Source: Candidatus Dichloromethanomonas elyunquensis (GTDB lineage Bacteria > Bacillota > Desulfitobacteriia > Desulfitobacteriales > Syntrophobotulaceae). From it: a stretch of DNA of 64,000 nt. The position numbers and the translations under genes were made by a program. The stretch is taken from assembly GCA_001515265.1 (NCBI GenBank), contig LNDB01000004.1, positions 62,001 through 126,000 on the forward strand, read 5' to 3'. Under the pieces are notes generated by a model. That model ran no database searches. It was not told where the DNA came from and saw only the letters and a program-made list of their open reading frames with translations. This document shows positions 34,808 through 44,212 of the stretch, piece after piece. Every line of letters begins with the position of its first letter. The stretch's first letter is position 1.

Positions 34808-35188
34808 TCATTGAAGCTTTCCGTTCGTTTTCAGCATGAATTTTTCGGTATTCACAATAACCCTTTCATGCCTGCCCTCTCCGATTTTTTCTTTTTCATC
34901 AAAAGCTTCTATCTGATAGACCAGTTTGCGTCCTTCCATTTCCACGATCTTTGCTTCAGCCCATACTTTCATTCCAACCGGAGTTGCTGCGATATGTTTC
35001 ATATCCAAATGCGTTCCGACGCTTGTCTGGTCCTCCGGAAGAACAAGCGCACTGACTGCGGCATTTTCCATTAAAGCTGCCATCATAGGTGTGGCAAATA
35101 CTTCCAGGGAACCGCTGCCTACGGTCTTTGCAGTATTTGCCTGAGTGACTACAGATTCAGATCTCCCTGCCATACCTATTTCAGCCAT
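34808..35188 (-). CDS. Hotdog-fold thioesterase, FlK-like
   Basis: This 126-residue protein resembles fluoroacetyl-CoA thioesterase FlK and relatives. It has an N-terminal segment AKTVGSGSLEVFATPMMAALMENAA containing the catalytic threonine and glutamate region, and VGTHLDMKHIAATPVG with the catalytic histidine. In a non-fluorinating organism the likely role is hydrolysis of a short acyl-CoA. It is cotranscribed with the IMPACT and HAD genes downstream. Confidence 0.82.
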   Translation of the reverse strand: MAEIGMAGRSESVVTQANTAKTVGSGSLEVFATPMMAALMENAAVSALVLPEDQTSVGTHLDMKHIAATPVGMKVWAEAKIVEMEGRKLVYQIEAFDEKEKIGEGRHERVIVNTEKFMLKTNGKLQ

Positions 35189-35251
35189 CGTTTACCATCC
35201 TCTTTCTTTACCCTTTTATTTCACTTTATTTTAACTTTATATTTTCAAAAA

Positions 35252-35280
35252 GAAAAGTACTGTTCATGCCAGTACTTTTC
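35252..35280 (-). terminator. Terminator after the CBS-domain gene
   Basis: An 11-bp perfect stem (gaaaagtactg 35252-35262 with cagtacttttc 35270-35280) is followed leftward by TTTTTG. It can also act rightward, where TTTTTC follows. Confidence 0.75.
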
Positions 35281-35299
35281 TTTTTCAGCCTTTTGCTGT

Positions 35300-35722
35300 T
35301 TAATGTGTTATCCCCTTGGATATGCCGCTTAAAGCTTCCCCCGCTTCATCTACGTGAATATGCTCAATTGCAAGGTCGCCCAGGGCAATCATTCCAACCA
35401 ATTTGCCTTCACTCAGTACCGGAAGCCTTTTTACCTGATATTCAGCCATTAAGTTCGCTGCCTGGTCGATATTGCTGTTCTCTTCAATACATACCGGGTG
35501 GGTTGTCATTACCTGCGAAGCGGTTGTTTGATTCACATCTTTTTTATCGGCAAGAACTTTAAGAACGATATCCCTGTCTGTAATGATCCCGGTAACCTGA
35601 TTATTCTGAACAACCGGAACAGCGCCAATATTTTGTTGCTTCATGATGAGGGCAATCTCCGGTATTTTTGCGGAATCATCCACAAAACTTACATTAGAGG
35701 ACATAATATCTTTTACTTTCAT
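35300..35722 (-). CDS. CBS-pair protein
   Basis: This 140-residue protein consists of two CBS motifs: VKDIMSSNVSFVDDSAKIPE through GIITDRDIVLKVL, and ASQVMTTHPVCIEENSNIDQ through VGMIALGDLAIEH. CBS pairs bind adenosine nucleotides and act as energy sensors. The stand-alone form is similar to YhcV and to the N-terminal part of AcuB. Nearness to acsA makes a link to acetate metabolism possible, but the protein lacks the ACT-like extension of AcuB. Confidence 0.85.
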   Translation of the reverse strand: MKVKDIMSSNVSFVDDSAKIPEIALIMKQQNIGAVPVVQNNQVTGIITDRDIVLKVLADKKDVNQTTASQVMTTHPVCIEENSNIDQAANLMAEYQVKRLPVLSEGKLVGMIALGDLAIEHIHVDEAGEALSGISKGITH

Positions 35723-35869
35723 ATCAAAAACTACCTCCGTCTAAAAATTGTTTCAAAGATAGTTTTACACTCAATAAGTCCGATTATGTAACCCATCAAA
35801 ATTTATGAATCCTTCCCCAGCCTATTTACAGAAAATCTCTTACATACTGCTTAGTATTTAGAATTATTG

Positions 35870-37069
35870 TTACGCTGCTTTAACTCTCTTCTTTAAAAAT
35901 AATGTTAATACTACTGCGGCAAGGCAAAGAAGAGAAGAAATGTTGTACGCCAAGCTGTAAGTATGGGTTGCATCTACAACTGCACCACCCATCAGCGGAC
36001 CAAAGACCCCGCCAATGCCCCAGGCCGTAAATACTAAACCGTAGTTAACACCGGCATATTTCGTTCCGAAACTGTCGTAAGTAGCTGACGGAAAGAGTGA
36101 CAAAAGTGAACCGTAACCCAATCCGGCAATGGCTGTCCCAAAAGCCAAGAGTTGAGCGCTGGAATAATATTGGAAAGCAAACATATTGAGCGCTTGTAAA
36201 ATGAAGAATATCCTCAATGTCGGGGTACGGCCGATTTTATCGGAAAGCCAACCGGCTAGCACCCGCCCTGACGCATTAAAAATTGCCAGGAGGGCTACCA
36301 TCGCATAGCCCCAGGAAATACCAACCTGAATTTTTGATATGCTGGAAAGCTGGCCGATAATCATTAGTCCGGCACTGGCTCCTGCGGCATACATTAACCA
36401 AAGCAAGTAAAAATCTTGTTTCTTAAGCATTTCCTTCCAGGTATAATTAACAGCCGCCTTGATTTGTGCAGCCTGCCCCGCGGGGTGACCGTCAGCCTTA
36501 GCTGTTAAAGGAATCCCCAGTATTTGAGCAAACGCCGCGATGGCAACTAAAAACAGAATTCCCTCTACTCTAAAAGCACTTTCGATTCCAAATTGCGTGA
36601 TAATTGCATTGGTCATCGGAGCAATATACAATGAAGCGAGACCGAAACCTGCTACAACTATACCGGATATTAAGCCTTTTTTCTCAGGGGGAAACCATTT
36701 GACTGCTGCCGGGGTGGCTGCGGAATAACCCATCCCGATTCCCATTCCGGTGATGACTCCGAAAGAAAGCATCAGCATATAATAAGAATTAGTAAAACTG
36801 CTTAAAATAAGCCCTCCTCCCGCCATGATTCCGCCTAAGGAAGCTATCCAGCGCGGTCCGAAGCGGTCCAGCAGACGGCCTGCGGGAACCATCATCAAAG
36901 CAAAGGTTGCACAAGCGACAACATAAGGGAATGAAGCCTGGGTCTTGGACCAATGAAATTGTTCAGCCAAAGCTGAAGCAAAAACGCTCCAAGTATATAA
37001 TACGCCAAGAGCCAAATTGATTCCTGTTCCTGCGAGCGTGACAGCCCAGCCCTTTATATTTCCATTCAT
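35870..37069 (-). CDS. MFS transporter, oxalate/formate antiporter (OFA) family
   Basis: This 399-residue, 12-helix carrier has the OFA N-terminal signature GTGINLALGVLYTWSVFASAL. It also has the MFS loop GRLLDRFGPRW, GMGIGMGYSAATPAAVKWFPPEKKG, and the second-half loop GWLSDKIGRTP. OFA carriers move oxalate, formate or other monocarboxylates. As the next gene after acsA in the same direction (72 bases away), it may take up acetate or a related acid; this is inferred from context. Confidence 0.85.
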   Translation of the reverse strand: MNGNIKGWAVTLAGTGINLALGVLYTWSVFASALAEQFHWSKTQASFPYVVACATFALMMVPAGRLLDRFGPRWIASLGGIMAGGGLILSSFTNSYYMLMLSFGVITGMGIGMGYSAATPAAVKWFPPEKKGLISGIVVAGFGLASLYIAPMTNAIITQFGIESAFRVEGILFLVAIAAFAQILGIPLTAKADGHPAGQAAQIKAAVNYTWKEMLKKQDFYLLWLMYAAGASAGLMIIGQLSSISKIQVGISWGYAMVALLAIFNASGRVLAGWLSDKIGRTPTLRIFFILQALNMFAFQYYSSAQLLAFGTAIAGLGYGSLLSLFPSATYDSFGTKYAGVNYGLVFTAWGIGGVFGPLMGGAVVDATHTYSLAYNISSLLCLAAVVLTLFLKKRVKAA

Positions 37070-37140
37070 AGGAATTCTCCTTCCTACTCCTCAATAATTT
37101 TTATCTAACCCCCAGAACTTATTTGAAAAGATTTTTAGTA

Positions 37141-39075
37141 TTAATCTTCATATAGCTCTTTTAAGGAGCTAACGACTGCCGCATCCGCCAAAGTCGTTGT
37201 GTCTCCTAAGGCCCTTCCTTCTGCGATATCCCGTAAGAGACGTCTAATTATTTTTCCGCTCCGGGTTTTAGGCAGCTCTGCAGTGAAAATGATATCCTCC
37301 GGTCTGGCCAAAGCTCCGATCTTTTCTACAACATGTGCTTTCAACTCTTCGATAAGATCATCCCGTAATTCAACTCCTTCTTTTAAGGTAACGAAGGCAA
37401 CAAGGGCTTGCCCTTTAATGTCATGGTTTTTCCCAATGCATGCCGCTTCCGCTACAGCAGGATGATCAACTAAAGCGCTTTCCACTTCCATTGTTCCTAT
37501 TCTGTGTCCTGAAACGTTAATGACGTCGTCAACTCTGCCTAATACCCAGTAATAGCCGTCAGAATCCCATTTAGCGCCGTCTCCGGTAAAATAAACCCCC
37601 GGAAAATTCCCAAAATAAGTGCTTTCGTAACGTTTGGGGTCCCCATAAACCGTTCGCAGCATGGCTGGCCATGGCTGCCGAATGGTAAGGTACCCGCCCA
37701 TACCTTTAGAAAGAGGATTACCTGATGAATCTACAATTTCAACTTTAATACCCGGGAAGGGAACTGTGCAGGACCCCGGTTTTAACGAGGTAATTCCCGG
37801 CAAAGGTGTCATCATGATCATGCCCGTTTCAGTCTGCCACCAGGTATCGACAATTGGACAGCTTTCACTGCCGATATACTTGTAATACCACATCCATGCT
37901 TCAGGATTGATAGGCTCACCAACCGTACCCAAGAGTCTAAGGCTGGAGAGATTATGCGCTAAAGGATACTCATTTCCCCATTTCATAAAGGTTCGGATAG
38001 CAGTCGGCGCAGTATATAGAATAGACACTTGATATTTTTCGATAATCTCCCAATATCGGCCTTTATGAGGATAGTCAGGAGTCCCTTCATAAATAACTAC
38101 TGTGGCACCGTTAGCCAAAGGCCCATAAACCAGGTAACTGTGGCCGGTAATCCAGCCGACATCGGCTGTGCACCAATAAACGTCCTCTTCCTTCAAATCA
38201 AATACCCATTTGTGAGTAGTTGAAACTCCAACCAAATAGCCGCCGGTTGTATGAACTATCCCTTTAGGTTTTCCGGTTGTGCCGCTGGTATAAAGAATAA
38301 AGAGCAAGTCCTCGGCATCCATTGGTTCAGCAGGACACTTTAGATCAGCTTCCTTCATTGCTTCATCATACCAGATATCTCTTGGCTCCTCCATTTCAAT
38401 ACATTTTCCTGTTCTTCGGACAACAAGAATATGCTCCACATCTTCAAGGCCTCTTACCGCCTGATCCGTGTTTTCTTTTAAAGGTATTGCGGTTCCGCGC
38501 CTAAAGCCTCCGTCTGCAGTAATAACGATCTTAGACTGTGCATCGATTATTCTTTCCCGGAGTGCTTCTGCACTAAAACCTCCGAAAACCACACTATGGG
38601 GCGCACCGATTCTGGCGCAAGCGAGCATAGAGATTACTGCTTCCGGTATCAATGGAAGGTATATTGTAACCCTGTCGCCTTTTTTTACTCCCAAAGATTT
38701 TAAAACATTGGCCAGTTTGGAGACTTCCCTGTGTAAATCCTGATAAGTAAGTACTTTTGAGTCTCCTTGTTCCCCTTCAAAAATAAGGGCTGCCTTATTA
38801 CGGTGCCAATCGCTTAAATGTCTATCAAGGCAATTATAAGATGCGTTAATCTTACCCCCTAAAAACCACTGGGCGTAAGGCGGATTCCACTTCAGGACTT
38901 CTTGCCATGGTTCAAACCAATCCAGGTTTAACGCTTGTTTTTCCCAAAAGTTCATGCTGTCCTCTGCTTCAGAATAAACTTGTTCGGAATTCAAATTGGC
39001 TTTAACAGCAAATTCTTCCTTTGGAGGAAATAACCGGTCCTCTTGAAGTAAAGCTTCAAACTTCTCTTTTTTCAT
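37141..39075 (-). CDS. acsA: Acetyl-CoA synthetase
   Basis: This enzyme activates acetate to acetyl-CoA with ATP. The 644-residue ANL enzyme has the P-loop [39 protein letters not shown] and [16 protein letters not shown]. It also has the C-terminal [14 protein letters not shown], whose lysine (about 608) is the acetylation target in known AcsA proteins. The frame is open to 39096, but gggggg before ATG 39075 sets the start. AcuA at 21143 is the probable modifying enzyme. An OFA transporter follows. Confidence 0.96.
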   Translation of the reverse strand: MKKEKFEALLQEDRLFPPKEEFAVKANLNSEQVYSEAEDSMNFWEKQALNLDWFEPWQEVLKWNPPYAQWFLGGKINASYNCLDRHLSDWHRNKAALIFEGEQGDSKVLTYQDLHREVSKLANVLKSLGVKKGDRVTIYLPLIPEAVISMLACARIGAPHSVVFGGFSAEALRERIIDAQSKIVITADGGFRRGTAIPLKENTDQAVRGLEDVEHILVVRRTGKCIEMEEPRDIWYDEAMKEADLKCPAEPMDAEDLLFILYTSGTTGKPKGIVHTTGGYLVGVSTTHKWVFDLKEEDVYWCTADVGWITGHSYLVYGPLANGATVVIYEGTPDYPHKGRYWEIIEKYQVSILYTAPTAIRTFMKWGNEYPLAHNLSSLRLLGTVGEPINPEAWMWYYKYIGSESCPIVDTWWQTETGMIMMTPLPGITSLKPGSCTVPFPGIKVEIVDSSGNPLSKGMGGYLTIRQPWPAMLRTVYGDPKRYESTYFGNFPGVYFTGDGAKWDSDGYYWVLGRVDDVINVSGHRIGTMEVESALVDHPAVAEAACIGKNHDIKGQALVAFVTLKEGVELRDDLIEELKAHVVEKIGALARPEDIIFTAELPKTRSGKIIRRLLRDIAEGRALGDTTTLADAAVVSSLKELYED

Positions 39076-39174
39076 AACGAACCCCCCATTTTCCATTTTA
39101 TGTATTATACAACAATAGAAAAAAAAATTAACTTATTTGTTTTGAATAGCTATTTATTTGGCGCCAGCGGTTAA

Positions 39175-39228
39175 AAAAAGCGGTTAAGCCTATTAAAGAA
39201 GTTCAAAAGCAAAAAAGAACCGCTTTTT
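39175..39228 (-). terminator. Hairpin between menG and acsA
   Basis: Arms aaaaagcggtt (39176-39186) and aaccgcttttt (39218-39228) form an 11-bp stem with a long loop. It lies after menG and before the acsA promoter region, with T runs at the stem ends. Confidence 0.6.
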
Positions 39229-39265
39229 GCAGTCCTTTTCCCCGCTGTGCTTAGATAAAACTTTA

Positions 39266-39979
39266 TTATGGTTTCTGCCCATAAACAACAGCAACGGCAC
39301 CTCCAGCCAAATTAACATAACCGGTATTTATCAGACCGCACTCACCAAAAATACGCTTTAATTCGCTCTGGGATTCAAATTCACGTGCCGAGTTAAACAA
39401 ATAACTGTACTCGGTTTGTTTTCCAGCCCCAACCTTTCCCAGGAAAGGAACAATTTTCTCAAAACAAAGCCAATAGAATTGCTTTAATAGAGGAACAGCA
39501 GGTTTTCCCATATCTACGGAGACAACCATAGAATTCGGTTTTACCACCCGGGTCATTTCCTGTATTCCCCTTTTGGCGTTATGCAGATTTCTCAGACCCC
39601 AGCCAATGGTGGCACCGTCAAACGTATTGTCTTCAAACGGTAAATTCATGGCATCCCCTTGCAATAAGGTAATTCTATTTTTGAGAGAAGAATCCATATT
39701 GATCATGCCTTGTTCCAGCATTTTATCCGAAAAATCAACTCCGGTAACTGTGCCCGAAGGAGAAACTTTTTCGGCAAGTTCCCTCGTCAGCTTACCCGTC
39801 CCGCAGCAAACATCCAGTATCCTCATTCCAGGTCCGGCATTAACTATCTGTGCGGTTATTTTTCGCCAATGCTTATCCATTCCCATACTCATCAGCGTGT
39901 TCATGAAATCATATTTCCCAGCAATTGAATTAAATGTTTCCTTTACATATTGGGATTTTTCTTTTCCTCCAAAATCCAT
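39266..39979 (-). CDS. menG: Demethylmenaquinone methyltransferase MenG/UbiE
   Basis: This SAM-dependent enzyme performs the last step of menaquinone synthesis. The 237-residue protein has FNSIAGKYDFMNTLMSMGMDKHWR, SAM motif ILDVCCGTGKLTRELAE, GVDFSDKMLEQG, and GWGLRNLHNAKRGIQEM, all typical of UbiE/MenG. It suggests menaquinone-linked electron transport, in keeping with the complex I operon in this window. It stands alone and diverges from the MFS gene at 40127. Confidence 0.92.
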   Translation of the reverse strand: MDFGGKEKSQYVKETFNSIAGKYDFMNTLMSMGMDKHWRKITAQIVNAGPGMRILDVCCGTGKLTRELAEKVSPSGTVTGVDFSDKMLEQGMINMDSSLKNRITLLQGDAMNLPFEDNTFDGATIGWGLRNLHNAKRGIQEMTRVVKPNSMVVSVDMGKPAVPLLKQFYWLCFEKIVPFLGKVGAGKQTEYSYLFNSAREFESQSELKRIFGECGLINTGYVNLAGGAVAVVYGQKP

Positions 39980-40053
39980 AATCGAATCTCTCCTTTATCT
40001 TTCTTCCTTTTAATATATCATAATTACCAGGACAAAGAATATTAATAGTGTGT

Positions 40054-40083
40054 TTGACATTATGGTGTAATTTACCGTATGAT
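40054..40083 (+). promoter_or_regulatory. Sigma-A promoter of the Fsr-like transporter gene
   Basis: Perfect TTGACA (40054-40059) and TATGAT (40078-40083) with an 18-base spacer. The -10 lies inside the upstream extension of the open frame, which supports the start at 40127. Confidence 0.65.
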
Positions 40084-40126
40084 TTCAGAGTGCTGCTTTG
40101 CACAATCAAAAAGAGGAGTGATTTCG

Positions 40127-41296
40127 ATGTTTAAAAGAATCTTTCAAGACAAATCATCCGAAATAGATTATCCTGCAATCGGTATACTATCCTTTGCTCA
40201 TACATTGAATGATATGTATAGCAATTTTCTTCCCGCACTTTTGCCTTTTTTGGCGCTTTCTCTTGGAATTAACGCTACAAAAGCCGCAATCCTCGTATCG
40301 GTCTTTTCGGTCTCTTCTTCCTTCATCCAGCCTTTCTTCGGCTATTATATGGATAAGCAAGGAATAAGGTGGCTGGTCCATGTGGGTACTCTTTGGATGG
40401 GAATTTTATTATCCTTAACCGGAATTATTCAAAACTTTTCTCTTCTTGTTTTAATTGTAGGACTTGCCGGGTTTGGAACGGCGGCATTTCATCCGCAAGC
40501 ATCCGCTATGGTCAGCGTCATAAGCGGTCACCGCAGAGCAGTCTTGCTTTCCTTCTTTGTAGCCTGCGGAAACATTGGTTTTGCCTTGAGTTTATTAATT
40601 CTTCCTCCCTTTTTTACTGAATTTGGACTGACATCCACAATTTATACCGTTATTCCGGGATTGATCGTAGCTTTACTTCTGTATTTTTTTGCTCCAAGAG
40701 CTGAAAATCTGAAGGGCGCCCCGATTAACATAATGTCTGTCTTTACGTCCATCAGATCTGCTTCCCAAGAACTTCTGACCATTATAGCGGTTATCGCGGT
40801 GCGGACCCTGGCTTATTCCGGGATGTTGACCGTTTTTCCTTTGTATTTTTCCACCAAAAACCTGATTATTTCGTGGAATAATCTTATGTTTATTATGCTT
40901 TTCAGCGGAGCCCTAGGCGGAATCACCGGAGGGTTCCTTTCGGACCGTTATGGCAGGAGAAGGCTTATTGCCTCGTCCTTAATCATGACAACCCCCCTTC
41001 TTTTTGGCTTTTTATTTACATCCGGTTGGATCAGTACTATCCTGCTGGCTTTAGCCGGCGCCAGTCTTCTTTCTAGTTTTTCTGTAACTGTAGTCGCTGC
41101 ACAGGAAGCTATTCCAAATAATAAGTCACTGGCGGCAGGCATTACAATGGGATTTGCAGGAGGCCTGGGGAGTCTCGCGGTTATCCCCATAGGAAGAATC
41201 GGTGATATTTACGGTCTTTCGATTGCTATTATGATTCTCTTCTGCCTGCCAATTATTGCCGGCCTGACCGCATTATTGATGAAAAGCCAGCCCTGA
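40127..41296 (+). CDS. MFS transporter, fosmidomycin-resistance (Fsr) family
   Basis: This 389-residue, 12-helix carrier is similar to Fsr. It has LSFAHTLNDMYSNFLPALLPFL in the first helix, GYYMDKQGIRWLVH, the characteristic FGTAAFHPQASAMVS, and GGFLSDRYGRRRL. The AFHP motif is typical of the family. The natural substrate is unknown; efflux of a small acidic compound is plausible. ATG 40127 follows gaggagtg; the frame is open to 40079. Confidence 0.85.
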   Translation: MFKRIFQDKSSEIDYPAIGILSFAHTLNDMYSNFLPALLPFLALSLGINATKAAILVSVFSVSSSFIQPFFGYYMDKQGIRWLVHVGTLWMGILLSLTGIIQNFSLLVLIVGLAGFGTAAFHPQASAMVSVISGHRRAVLLSFFVACGNIGFALSLLILPPFFTEFGLTSTIYTVIPGLIVALLLYFFAPRAENLKGAPINIMSVFTSIRSASQELLTIIAVIAVRTLAYSGMLTVFPLYFSTKNLIISWNNLMFIMLFSGALGGITGGFLSDRYGRRRLIASSLIMTTPLLFGFLFTSGWISTILLALAGASLLSSFSVTVVAAQEAIPNNKSLAAGITMGFAGGLGSLAVIPIGRIGDIYGLSIAIMILFCLPIIAGLTALLMKSQP

Positions 41297-41425
41297 TGCT
41301 GTCGAAGACGCTCACCGCCGTCACTCTATTAAAAATAGGCATAAAAATTTATCGTCAATCTTCTCCCTTTAAAATCATTATGTTAGAATGAAATAAAAAC
41401 TTATTCAGCGGAGGGAACCGAAGAG

Positions 41426-41704
41426 ATGTATGAACTTAAAAACTTTAGCGAAGTCATTGTCAGAAAAGCATTGGATGAATATCTGCCTAAAGCAAATCTG
41501 CTGTGTAAATGCGAGAGATGTCAGGCAGATATTATGGCTTTTGCTCTTAACCGGATTCCTCCGCGTTACTTCGTTTCATTAAAAGGCGAAGTGATTACAA
41601 GTTTTGAATCCCAAATGCTCCCGGATAAAGCGCGCATCTTGGCAGAAGTGGTTGCCGCGGCCCAAATTGTCGCCACCTACCCGTCTCATTCCATAGAAGA
41701 ATAA
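41426..41704 (+). CDS. ComFB family protein
   Basis: This 92-residue protein matches the late competence protein ComFB family. It has LCKCERCQADIMAFALNRIPPRYFVS, with a zinc-binding CxCxxC and the ALNxxPPRY block. ComFB-like domains in some bacteria bind cyclic dinucleotides. It is a single gene here, not in a comF operon, ended by the terminator at 41759. Confidence 0.88.
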   Translation: MYELKNFSEVIVRKALDEYLPKANLLCKCERCQADIMAFALNRIPPRYFVSLKGEVITSFESQMLPDKARILAEVVAAAQIVATYPSHSIEE

Positions 41705-41758
41705 GGATATCTTAAAACATGCATCCTGCAGTTCCTCATAAAAACATTGTAAGAAATA

Positions 41759-41789
41759 CTGACCATCATTAACGGGGTCAGCTATTTTT
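41759..41789 (+). terminator. Terminator after the comFB-like gene
   Basis: Stem ctgacc (41759-41764) with ggtcag (41776-41781), followed by ctattttttat. Short stem but a good T tail. Confidence 0.6.
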
Positions 41790-41870
41790 TATGTCTCCTT
41801 CCCCGGCGCCATTTGATTATCCTAACACACTCTGCTACAATAATTGGGACTTTAAGTAACCGGAAGCGAG

Positions 41871-44132
41871 TTGATTTCAGTGATTTCGGAGTATCAGGGA
41901 CTTAAACTCGACCAATTTCAAATTGAGGCAATAGAAGCAATAAACGATCAATATTCGGTTATTGTCTCTGCTCCAACGGGTACCGGTAAAACGCTTGTCG
42001 CAGACTATCTGGTTGCTAAATCCATCCGTGAAAAAAAAAGGATTATTTATACGGCACCGATCAAGGCATTGAGCAATCAGAAATTTAAAGATTTTACCAA
42101 ACAATTCGGCGAGGGGACAGTAGGAATCATGACCGGGGATGTCGTTATGAATCCTGCCGCACCTTTACTGATTATGACAACGGAAATATTCCGCAATCAA
42201 GTCATCACCAATGATGAGGAACTTCACAGAGTTTCCTACGTAATCTTTGATGAAATACACTGGTTGAATGATGAGGACCGCGGAACCGTTTGGGAGGAAT
42301 CCATCATTTTGGCACCTCCGCACATTAAAATCCTGGGGCTTAGCGCCACAATTGCTAATGCCGCCGAATTAAAAGATTGGATAGAAAACATCCGCCAAGA
42401 AACTGTGGTCTTAGTGGAAGAACATAGGAGAATTGTACCCCTGGAGTATTATTATTTTACCCAGGAAACCGGTTTTATCGATTATGAGAACCTTATCAAA
42501 TTCTATGATCAAAAGTTGAAAAGTTCAAATAAATCCAACGCCCCTCTGTTTACATTAACGACACATACTGACCTTGTCAAAAGTATTGAAAAACAATTTC
42601 TTCCTACTCTTTACTTCGTTTTCAGCAGAAAACAATGTGCAGAAAAAGCCCATGAATTAGCTTCATTGAAAAATTATCTTACACCTGAGCAAAGTGCGAA
42701 GATTAAAGAACTTTTCCTCAGTCAGTTCGGGTTTGAAGATACCTGGTCCCCCTCAACCCGCGGGCTTTTCAGGGTTTGCCGCAAAGGTATCGGCTACCAT
42801 CACGCCGGGCTTCTCCCCCTGCAAAAATCCGTTGTCGAAGATCTTTTCTTAAGCAGGATGATTTCCGTTCTCTACTGTACAGAGACCTTCAGTGTCGGGA
42901 TTAACTACCCCGTTAAAGCAGTTTGTTTTGATTCCTTAAATAAATATGACGGCCGAAATTTTCGTCCCCTTGCCAATCATGAATTTTTTCAGATGTCCGG
43001 CAGAGCCGGCCGAAGAGGGATTGATGACAAAGGTTATTCCTTCGCTATTGCCGATTTGAATTATTTTCACAAAGAACCTCCTATCCAATTTGATATCAAA
43101 CAGTTGGAACCTTTAACAAGTCAATTCCGCCTCTCGTACAATACTGTTCTCAATCTGCTTGCCACACTTTCCCCGGAACAAATCGAAATCTACTTTCAAA
43201 AGAGTTTTGCGGCTCATTCCTACCTGGTGACCGCTCAGAAAATCGAAGAAGAGATTATTCTTTTACATACCGAATCTCTACAAGCTAAAAAACATTTATG
43301 CGAACATGTCGGTTCCTACAAATGTCCAATCTACTATTATCCAAAATTAAAAGAATTGGAAAGACTGCGCAAAGCGTATGATAAACTCGATCCCCGGGGC
43401 AGGAATAAGATATTCGGCCGTCAAATGCACAGAAAAATACGCAAATGGGAAAAGACCCTCCGGGCCTCTCCGAAAAAGTGCGCCAAGAAACAAAATGAAC
43501 TATGCAAAACTCATGCAGAAGTTTGGTATAAATTAGAGGGAAAATTGTCCGGATTAAAAAACCAGCTTGCTTCCCTTCCTGACTACCATACCTTTCATCA
43601 GGAATTTATGAGGAAAAAATCCCAGTTGGAACAAATTGGTTATTTGGAAAAGGACCAAATTTTGACCAGGGGTGAATTAGCCCGTCATATTTATGTTCAG
43701 GAACTTCTGGTTACGGAATTGATTTATGCGGGTATTCCGGAACAAATGGACGATGACCAGTTAAATGCATTGATTTCCTGTATTGATTATGAAAGTAAAC
43801 GTAACGACTTTTTCCAGAAGACAGAGTGCGTTGATTTTTCACCTATGAAAGATATTCTCAGTTATATCCAGAGTATCTGCGGCCCGGAATCAGTCCGTTT
43901 CGATCCGAGAGTAGCAGTGATCACCTATTTTTGGAGCAACGGTTCCCCTTTCAGCGATGTCCGGCAGTTATGCACTTTGGATGAAGGTGACATTATCGCT
44001 GTCTTTCGAAGAACAATCGATTTGCTGAGACAAATGCGGGAAGCGGTTAACGACCCAAACCTAAGAGAACGACTCACTGCCTGTATGAAAAAGATCGACA
44101 GGGATGAGGCGTCTATCCTGGAACTCTATTAA
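41871..44132 (+). CDS. Ski2-like DEAD/DEAH-box RNA helicase
   Basis: This 753-residue superfamily 2 helicase shows motif I SAPTGTGKTLVADYL, Ia YTAPIKALSNQKF, motif II FDEIHWLND, motif III LGLSATIANAAEL and motif VI QMSGRAGRRGIDDKG. The C-terminal 300 residues contain cysteines (HLCEHVGSYKCPIYYY) and a Ski2-like arch or DSHCT-type region. Such proteins unwind RNA or DNA; the cellular role in Clostridia is unknown. It starts at TTG 41871; GTG 41880 is an alternative. Confidence 0.85.
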   Translation: MISVISEYQGLKLDQFQIEAIEAINDQYSVIVSAPTGTGKTLVADYLVAKSIREKKRIIYTAPIKALSNQKFKDFTKQFGEGTVGIMTGDVVMNPAAPLLIMTTEIFRNQVITNDEELHRVSYVIFDEIHWLNDEDRGTVWEESIILAPPHIKILGLSATIANAAELKDWIENIRQETVVLVEEHRRIVPLEYYYFTQETGFIDYENLIKFYDQKLKSSNKSNAPLFTLTTHTDLVKSIEKQFLPTLYFVFSRKQCAEKAHELASLKNYLTPEQSAKIKELFLSQFGFEDTWSPSTRGLFRVCRKGIGYHHAGLLPLQKSVVEDLFLSRMISVLYCTETFSVGINYPVKAVCFDSLNKYDGRNFRPLANHEFFQMSGRAGRRGIDDKGYSFAIADLNYFHKEPPIQFDIKQLEPLTSQFRLSYNTVLNLLATLSPEQIEIYFQKSFAAHSYLVTAQKIEEEIILLHTESLQAKKHLCEHVGSYKCPIYYYPKLKELERLRKAYDKLDPRGRNKIFGRQMHRKIRKWEKTLRASPKKCAKKQNELCKTHAEVWYKLEGKLSGLKNQLASLPDYHTFHQEFMRKKSQLEQIGYLEKDQILTRGELARHIYVQELLVTELIYAGIPEQMDDDQLNALISCIDYESKRNDFFQKTECVDFSPMKDILSYIQSICGPESVRFDPRVAVITYFWSNGSPFSDVRQLCTLDEGDIIAVFRRTIDLLRQMREAVNDPNLRERLTACMKKIDRDEASILELY

Positions 44133-44148
44133 AATAATAAGAAAATGA

Positions 44149-44190
44149 TAAACCCTGTTTTCCAATCTAACGGTTAGGAAACAGGGTTTA
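44149..44190. terminator. Convergent terminator between the helicase and EamA genes
   Basis: Arms taaaccctgttttcc (44149-44163) and ggaaacagggttta (44177-44190) pair almost perfectly. The minus-strand side runs into a T-rich tail, so it best serves the leftward EamA gene, but it may act both ways. Confidence 0.7.
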
Positions 44191-44212
44191 CCGGTATTTT
44201 ACAATATTCGCA

